A stretch of 64,000 nucleotides of DNA from Mimachlamys varia (Eukaryota > Mollusca > Bivalvia > Pectinida > Pectinidae). Below are positions 10,501-19,500 of this stretch, piece after piece. Under the pieces are notes generated by a model. It was not told the DNA's origin, made no database searches, and saw only the letters and a list, made by a program, of their open reading frames with translations. The stretch spans positions 47,350,401 through 47,414,400 of the forward strand of contig OX392527.1 in the NCBI GenBank assembly GCA_947623455.1, in the 5' to 3' direction. Every line of letters starts with the position of its first letter. The first letter of the stretch is position 1. The translations under genes were made by a program, and so were the position numbers.

Positions 10501-13500
10501 ACAACCATGTGGGTTTCAATTGTTCTTTATTCCCTGGTCGAAAAACCCTAAAACATCAATAAATAACAATAAATATAAACCTAATCTACCCTAGGCGTTC
10601 ACATAATGGAATAGGCAAACTTGTGCTAACATTATAGATTCACGCACCTAGTAACATTACGCTTCGCTATATAATCATTATTGAATAAAAATACTGAATC
10701 ACCCAGTCGCAATCATTTATCGGTACATACACATGTGTGTTACACTTGTAATGGTAATAAAGTTACATAAAACATCTGTGATTACAACAGATATATATAC
10801 AAATTATCAGCGACTGGAGTACTATACTACAACACTGTTAAGAATATCAATCACAATAGCAGGATTACACAATACGACCTACCTCTTCAAAGGGAAGAGG
10901 GTCTCAATCCAGGGGCGACAACCTGTAGAGCTGCTGTGGACTTTGCTTTATGTTGCTAAAAATTAAGGAATTTACAATAGTTACTACAACCTTGACATTC
11001 AAAATAATCGTTACCAAACTGAACAAAGACTTGAAACAAAATGGCGGGAAATTTGAAATTCGAATTAATTGAACAATCAATTAATTTACAGAGTATATCT
11101 TTTGAAGTACTACAAATATACGCTAACGATCGTTGCAATTAATACATATAAATACTATAGAATATACAATGTACTCACAATTATTATGGTCTGCGGTCAA
11201 AAAGATCAACACCATGCAAATAATGAAACCGTCCACACAGCTTGACAACTTGTACAGGTGTGAATAAAAGTTAACACTGACGCGACTAACTGCGCAGCCG
11301 CGCAAAGACTAGCCATTACAAAGAGTTTTAAAAATACATTAACCCCTGACCCTGTCGGACAGGTGTACATACAAACTAAAAATAGCTCACTGTCACATAT
11401 ATATATAATGTATGACAAGTGCACGTATACAAGTTGCACTTACATATTGATTAAAAAACTAAACAATATAAACAATACATTGTCAATAATGACACTGTTA
11501 CATTCTCCCCTCCTTACAAAGAATATGTTTTCATATTCACTTAAGGGTATATATACCAAAAAATATTCAAAAAGTCATTGCATACATAATGAAAACATAT
11601 TTCACAGAGTACAAATAAAGATGATTTAGTATCTATAACTGTTGCAATACATCAGTCATTACAAACTATAAAAAAATTAAGATTACTGCAACCTTATCCA
11701 CTTCTCCCCCCTCCTTACAAAGAAGAGTTCCATGTCTTCTAACAAAAGGGTAACAGGTTACAAATGTATTAACAAAAACATTAAAAAAATTGTAAAATTT
11801 GTAAAAAAACAGGTATTCCACCCAAGGTAGAAATCCATGTACGCATCTATACAGCTGTACTTTAAGACTTTAAAATTTGTAAAAGTGCATCACGGGCCAT
11901 ATCCGGCATGTTCCTAAATGCGTCACCTGACGTCACTTCCAGTAAGAATCTAGCCTTTTCAAGCCAATTGGAGGTCAAAGGAGGCAAAGTTGTCTGCTGT
12001 GAGCATACATACTCCCCTGATCTCATCCAAAATGGCTGCTGTCTCTGTCGACCCGACCTCCGAGGTGCAGGCGCTGGCGACTCTCTGGGACGCGTCGGTT
12101 GCTCAATATGTGACCTGCGAGGTCTATCCGGCGGGGCGGCATGTGGTATAGGAGAAGCAACAGGTGGCACATCTTCAGCCTCAAGAGCGTCTTCCAACAG
12201 GAAATCCTCATCTTCATCAGTTGTATCCTTCTGGTTATCCGATTCAGAATTGGGCTCCCCGATAGCTCCTGAACCTCTATCTGATATGGGTGGCCTCAGG
12301 ATATATGTTGGTACATCCATTTCCATGTCATCAGAACTATCATCATCACTTGAAGATGCATGTACTTGTTCTAGTTCAGCTGCTTGGCCCCTCTGATTCC
12401 TACATGTCCTTGTCCGTGGCACTGGATGTGGACGAATCAGTTCAACAGGCTTCTCCTGGAAAGGCAATGAGCCCACAGGTAACAAGTGGTTCCTATGTAA
12501 GGTTCGAACCTTGCCCTCACCATTCTCCTTCCTGACTCTATACACAGGAATATCTTTGTTTTCCTGCCCAATTACGATGTAGACGTCCGACTCCCATCGA
12601 TTGGCAAGCTTGTGACGACCTTCAAAAGCTAAAATCTTGACCAGCACTCGGTCATCAATGTCTAACCATGCATGACGAGCCTTCAAGTCATAAGTAACTT
12701 TCTGTCTATGCTGAGCCTCCTTCGCTTTCCTACTAGCCAAATCAAAGGACTGACTCATCCTTTTCCGAAGCGACTTCACATATTCTGGTATCCTAGTTGT
12801 ACCCTCACTTTCACCAATACCAAACACAAGGTCAACTGGTAACCTTGGCTGACGGCCAAACATCAACTGGAAAGGGGAGTAACCGGTTGAATCATGTCGC
12901 GTGCAATTGTATGCATAGGTGAGTGGCCCAAGGAAACGTTTCCAGTCCTTCTTCTGGGTTTCATCTAATGTCCCAAGCATGTTCATCAGAGTCCTATTAA
13001 AACGCTCGCAGGAACCATTACCACTGGGGTGATAAGGTGAAGTCCTAGTTTTGTCGATATGCAACATCTGGCACAAATATCGAATCACCTCCCCACAGAA
13101 ATTGGCTCCCTGATCCGAGTGAAATCTGCGAGGTATACCATAATGTTGAATATAGCCTAGGAGTGTATCTGCTGTTGTCTTGGCAGACATGTTACGAGTC
13201 GGGTAAGCCTGGGTATACCGTGTGAAAAGGTCAGTCACTACAAGCACATACGAATAACCTCCTTTGCATGTTTCCAGGGTGAGGTAGTCCATAGAAACTA
13301 TTTCCATGGGTTGTGTTGTCACTATGTTCACTAAAGGCACTCGCTGATTTGTCGGAGTCTTGCGTAGAATATAAACAATACATTGTCAATAATGACACTG
13401 TTACACTTTTACAAGGGTCTCCATAATCTGTATTTTAATCAGATTGCGTATCTTCGTGACCTAATGGGAAAATCAATTTCGAAAATAATATTATTCAAAA

Positions 13501-16500
13501 CCATATGAAGTTTACGACAGTAAACGTAGCATACAAACGTAATAAGCTCACTTGAAACAGAAATCAGCAGCATGGACAAAATATCGACTCAGGTTACCAT
13601 CGTGAGGGGGCGTGGAAGAGAACACACCGTCGTTGCAAAGATTGTACCTGCCAGATTTACAAAACTTGCACATCCGGCACGTCACACCGGGTTCTATGGC
13701 AACCCTATCACCTACAAATACCGGAAATATGACACAGTGATGTCAGAGGTCAAGTAAGAAATGTTTTATCAAAACATATAACAAGTGTGTAAAACAGGAT
13801 ATAATTTTGAAAAACAAACTACGTTCCTCATTTTGACCTTGTCATCCTGCATCTTGACCTTTAATATGTTCAACAGTACTAGAGAGACACTTTCTTTATA
13901 GAAATCACAACAGCAAACAAATTCCAAAAAAAAAAAAACAATTTTTTAATATTACTTCCGGAAAAAATTTAAATGCTTGTTTGTCAAATATATTATTACT
14001 TACCAATTTTCAGTGTTTTTACTCCTTCTCCAAGCTTGCTGACCACCCCACTTCCTTCGTGACCAAGTACCATAGGTTTCCTTACCACAAAGTCGCCGAT
14101 AAAGCCTTCTTGCCAGAAATGAACAATTTTTCAAAATATATTCCATGATACTCATAACCACTTAACAATAGATGTCATTCTAAACGGTTGTGAGAGATGT
14201 GATGAAAATACGAATAAACATATTCTTCTTTCTGTATCGGATTACATCTTAAGAACTAGAAGATTCTAGATATCCAACTAAAACTGCTTAATGAAAGTAT
14301 CACTGATTTTTTTTTGTTCTTTTTTTTTTCACTCCTACTCCCATTCCTTCATTCACTCATTCTTTCATTCATTCCTATAGTACATTTCATTTACATTCAT
14401 TCAATTCTCATTTCCTCAATACAATATCTTCTGGTTTCCAATAATAATGGTACCTTACATTTTTGTATTTTTTGTTTACATTTTTCTTAATTCTTCATTT
14501 TATTTCTTGTTATTGACCACTTTAATACTGAGGATGTAAACAGCTCCCATCCAATTCGTCTGTCTCGATTATGTTCCCGGGGGGGGGGGGTTGGGTTCAG
14601 AAGACCAGTTGTACTATTTTGCTAAAATTGGGAAACAACTACATCAAAAAAAAAATTATACAATGCTTTTTAACATGCTCTTCTTGATTTAACCTGTATT
14701 TAGTGCATAAACTGAACTATTTAGTGGGATTGAATTTCCAAACTCATCAGTGGATGGCCTAGTGTATTACACAATGGACATTTCTGGCCTATATCTGTTG
14801 GGTAAGGTAATTTAATCCCACTAAATGTTTGTACATGCAGCTCAATAATAATAATAAAAAAAAAATCTTTTCTTTTCGGATGATTACTTGTACATGATGT
14901 ACATATCTATTTATCTTTGGTGTCGCAATAAAAGGTTAAAGTTTCAATTATTTAATTTTATTAAATTCAAATACAATTAAGTAGTTGTTTCCCCCACTTG
15001 GATTATTTTTATAATGCGTTCAAATTATTTGTATGTGTTCAGTGTTGTAATGTTTATGTCTATGTTTGTACCACTGTTTGTTACTTTGTTTGGAGAGGGC
15101 TTAAATAGGCTATGCCTGCTGCCCGATCCATTTGTCTTTTGGACAATAAAATTTATTGAAATTGAAAAAAAAAAAAAAAAAAATGAACATCTGATCCGCA
15201 AATGCCTACCTGTTGCATACATAACTGGACCTCTGTTACGAAAAAGGTTAGCGATTTAATCTAATCTCGAAACTGATAAATCATCATTGTATGGAGAAAA
15301 AAACTACATGCCTAAATGGGAAGTGATATGAGATTGCGTTGTGCATTGATTGGGGTGTCACAACAATATCTAGGTTACTGAACTATATTTTCAACGCTAA
15401 TTGGATAGCCCATTTTACAGTAAAAGAGGCTTGACGTCTTATGTTTCTCTAATACTAATGTTACGTAGATATTACTATTTAGGACGCAATAAAGTTGTAG
15501 TAGAAAGGCTGTTTGTAGTAAACATTTCCCCTTATAGCTACATGTAATCATTAACAAACCTATGGACTGTTTCCAGTAATGTTAATTCTCCATGGGAGCC
15601 TGCCCCCGTATAATTTCTTATCTAGCTCAACTACAGTTTTTTTCATTTCCGAAGAATAATTTTACACCTTTCCGACACCCAGATTTCAGTGAAAATGTAT
15701 TTTTATAAAGTTGTCATTTTGAGCATCAAAGACATAATGTCGTAAATAAAAGAAGGTTATCTCGAAATTGTAATTCGCAACATAGTATAAGTTTCTTTTG
15801 GTAAATATTTACAAAACATCGTGTTTATTCATAAAATTTACTTTAAGTGCGGATACAAGGTTTAAAAAGCTCACCTCCGGGACCCGGTTCTGGGATGGGC
15901 TTATCTACCTGTTAACAAAATAACAAGTCATGTACTAAACTTACTGCCATGTCAATTAGGTCATATCCAAATAAATGTCAAGTCTTCAAAGAAAGAAATA
16001 GAGATACTGAAGCGTTAACGACATCATTATCCGAACTCAAAATCGATTTAACTAGGGACAAAATATGAACAAAGGAAAGATTTACATGGAGAATCTCGTA
16101 AAAGTACAAGAGAGTAAGACCAGGTGTTCCGGAAGAGTAAGCGTCTTCTGCCTCATCGACAACACCCGCCATGTAAATCTTTCTCACATCCAAGTAAACA
16201 TCAAGTTCTCAAAATGAGAATCGAGTTTCATTGTCACTCACAACAAGTAAACACACTAATGAGCATACTCAAAAACGTCCATCTTCATATCACTTAAATA
16301 TACAGTATACTTCTGAACGAGACAAAGATTGCGACCATAAAACTTGTGAGTATTATTCTCAATCACAACAAATAGGAACACTATTGAGCGAATTCAAAAA
16401 CGTCAAACATCTCATTATACAGAATCCTCAATGAGACAAAGATGGCGACCGTAGGATTGGCTCACAGTTTCATCAAACTACATCTCTTGAATCACTGTGT

Positions 16501-19500
16501 CATAAGTTCAGTCGTCAGCAGCCGACTTATGTCACGAAAAACAGCTCGGTATATAGGGCAAGCCCTCGATAAACGAATCAACTGTGACATGTAAGCACCA
16601 TAACATTATACTTGAGAAGCTTGGCTATTACAGTCAATAAAGGTAAAGCTAAGGATCGGAAATCGGAATCGTCGCGTTTACCGTAAAGCTTAGTAGTAAG
16701 TAAAGATCGAAGTAAGCAGCTACCAGGAGTCTAACGTGTCCTCAGAAGGCCAAATACGACCGACTAGGTCAGTTGAGAAGAGAAAAATAAAAGCATTGCA
16801 ACGGAAATACTGGATGTAACAACTAAATCGGAAAACAACATAGAAGTTCCAGTAGAAATGGTTTTCCAAAAAAGGAAGATAAGGTGTAGTTTCTTCAAGT
16901 ATCTGTAACGTATCGGGGTCCGTACCCTAGTCCCTTCTAAGGATTCCTGTGCTATTGACCAGTCTATAACTATACTACAGTTGCAAATATGTACAAATAT
17001 GTGCTACTACTTAGTAACGCTAAGCATTTTATACAGAATGTCACAGCGTGCCTCGCTAGAACTTGTACACGGGACTTCGACAAGGGCAACGGAACACTAT
17101 AACAATTGGAGTTATCCTACACCCGCACACACAGGTACAAACGAGACCAAAGAGACATAAATTAACTCAAGACATATATTTTAGTTGTAAAATATGTACA
17201 CTATACAGCTGCTTGCTGTTAATGCCCTAATATAGAGTACTAGCGACTATACGCTGACCAAGTGTCACGACTAACGTCGATACCATGAGCACTGTTCTAC
17301 TCAGACAGTGGTAATGAGCGTGTCGTAACCACACTACACACTAACACAAGCTATAGTGCTAGTGGCGACTTCTCAAGACCTATGGTCATGAGCAATCACG
17401 ACCTACTGCATTAGTCATGGAATTAGTCATTATTTGGCTTGTTTAAAGGCACAGGTCAAACTAGGTTGAATGGATAGATGAATGGATTCCTAGATTTAGG
17501 AAACTACCGACAGCCGTCATTGCCTGCTGTAGAGACCGGACGCACATTTCGTCTGTTTAAATGTCTTGCGACTTAACTAGCGGTATTACTTATGCAAAGA
17601 TTATTTTACATAACCAAAATATGTTTTATGTGCCATTTCGATGACTAGTACGATATGTACCCTGTCACCTTCATCAGACTAATGACGAACAAAGCGTATG
17701 CATACAACATGTGTAAGATTTGTATGAGTTGGTAAATGAAAAATCGGCCATTTCGTCTACGCTGTTAGGCGTATGTACAATAAATAGTAAAGTTATTGTA
17801 CCGAAATTACTTCATTCATCTACGCTTTATTTATGACTTGGTCATAGATGTGAGAGAGTCTGTGAGCCCCCTCATCTCGATTTAGAACCGACCCACTGCG
17901 GCGTATCCAGATGGCTTCTTTGATCTGCCGCCTCAGCAGATTGCTCTCTCTGTCTAACACTTTGGAGTTTTCCCAGTCAATCACATGATTGCTCTGTACG
18001 GCATGGTCTGTGTTTGCCGATTTGTTTATCTGAGACTCCGCCTGCCTCTTTTCTGATCTGGTGAATTTCTTTCCTTCTTGTGTGTCAGTATCTTTCTTGT
18101 GTTCACCAAGACGAACACTAAAACGTCTTCTCGTCATTCCAATATATGACGCGTTTCAGTTTTGGCATCCGATCTTGTACACGCATTCTGTGACGTTTTC
18201 TTTCTGTGTTTTATACTTAGCATGTACAAGGATGTTCCAAATTTTACACCTGTTGTATGCATACGCTTTGTTGGTCATTAGTCTGACGAAGGTGATAGGG
18301 TACATATCGTACTAGTCATTGAAACATCACATAAAAACATAATTTGGTTGTGTAAAATAATCTTTACATAAATCATACTTTCCAATCTGAAGAAAAAGTT
18401 TACAAATAGTGGTGTTATTATGGAACGTCATAGCTGCCTTAAGACTGTAGGCTTTATAGAAACGTGTCATCATATTATAGCATCATGTCAACACGTCATA
18501 TCATCATGTCACCACGTCATGTCATCGTGTCACCACGTCATGTCATCATGTCACCACGTGATGTCATCATGTCGCCACGTCATATCATCATGTCACCAAG
18601 TCATGTCAGCATGTCACCACGTGATGTCATCATGTCACCACGTCATGTCACCACATCATGTCATCATGTCACCACGTCATGTCATCATGTCACCACGTCA
18701 TGTCATCATGTCACCACGTCATGTCACCACGTGATGTCATCATGTCACAACGTCATGTCATCATGTCACCACGTCATGTCATCGTGTCACCACGTCATGT
18801 CATCGTGTCAAAACGTCATGTCATCATGTCACAAATTCATGTCATCATGTCACCACGTCATGTCATCATGTCAAAACGTCATGTCATCATGTCACCACGT
18901 CATGTCATCATGTCACAACATCATGTCATCATGTCACCACGTCATGTCATCATGTCGCCACGTCATGTCATCATGTCACCACGTCATGTCATCATGTCAA
19001 AACGTCATGTCATCATGTCACAACGTCATGTCATCATGTCACAACGTCATGTCATCATGTCACCACGTCATGTCATCGTGTCAAAACGTCATGTCATCAT
19101 GTCACCACGTCATGTCATCGTGTCAAAACGTCATGTCATCATGTCACCACGTCATGTCATTATGTCACAACGTCATGTCATCATGTCACCACGTCATGTC
19201 ATCATGTCGCCATATTATATCATCATGTCACCACGTAATGGCATCATGTCACCACGTCATGTCATCATGTCACCACGTCATGTCAGCATGTCACCATATC
19301 AATTCATCATGTCACCACGTGATGTCATCATGTCACAACATCATGTCATCATGTCAAAACGTCATGTCATCATGTCACCACGTCAGGTCATCATGTCACC
19401 ACGTCATGTCATCATGTCGCTATATTATATCATCATGTCACTACGTAATGGCATCATGTCACCACGTCATGTCATCATGTCACCACGTCAGGTCATCATG

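Larger units (their letters stand above)
10461..13405 (-). mobile_element. Deleted Ty3/gypsy element (gypsy 2), SORD intron 4
   Basis: Minus orientation. The left (3') LTR at 10461-11502 starts TGTAGCC and ends GTTACA. It is followed by a polypurine tract when read on the minus strand (GGAGGGGAGAA|TGTAACAG). The integrase ORF follows. The right end keeps only 38 bp of 5' LTR (13368-13405), identical to 11465-11502. CTTT flanks both ends (10457-10460, 13406-13409), and the flanks rejoin to match the inverted copy at 16098, which confirms the borders. gag, protease, RT and most of the 5' LTR are gone. Confidence 0.82.
17585..18375 (-). mobile_element. Penelope-like element fragment with inverted flanks
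   Basis: About 150-bp repeats at 17585-17735 and 18225-18375 are inverted copies of each other and flank a GIY-YIG endonuclease remnant. Each arm contains a hammerhead-like core, CTGANGA ... GAAA, with a pairing stem between (GGTGA(C/T)...GTCAT(C/T)) and an inner GTAC/GTAC stem. Hammerhead motifs are known in Penelope-like elements. No RT is left. Confidence 0.7.

Noticed and set aside
10876..10925. Exon-like segment on the minus strand (acceptor CTACAG, donor GTAGGT)
   Set aside because: It lies inside the gypsy 2 LTR, does not fit SORD phase, and the true exon 4 was found at 13711-13552.
11908..12396. 162-codon plus-strand ORF
   Set aside because: Antisense shadow of the acidic tail of the gypsy 2 integrase.
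15014..15259. 81-codon plus-strand ORF
   Set aside because: It runs through the LINE 3' UTR, the poly-A tail and antisense SORD exon; no coding character.
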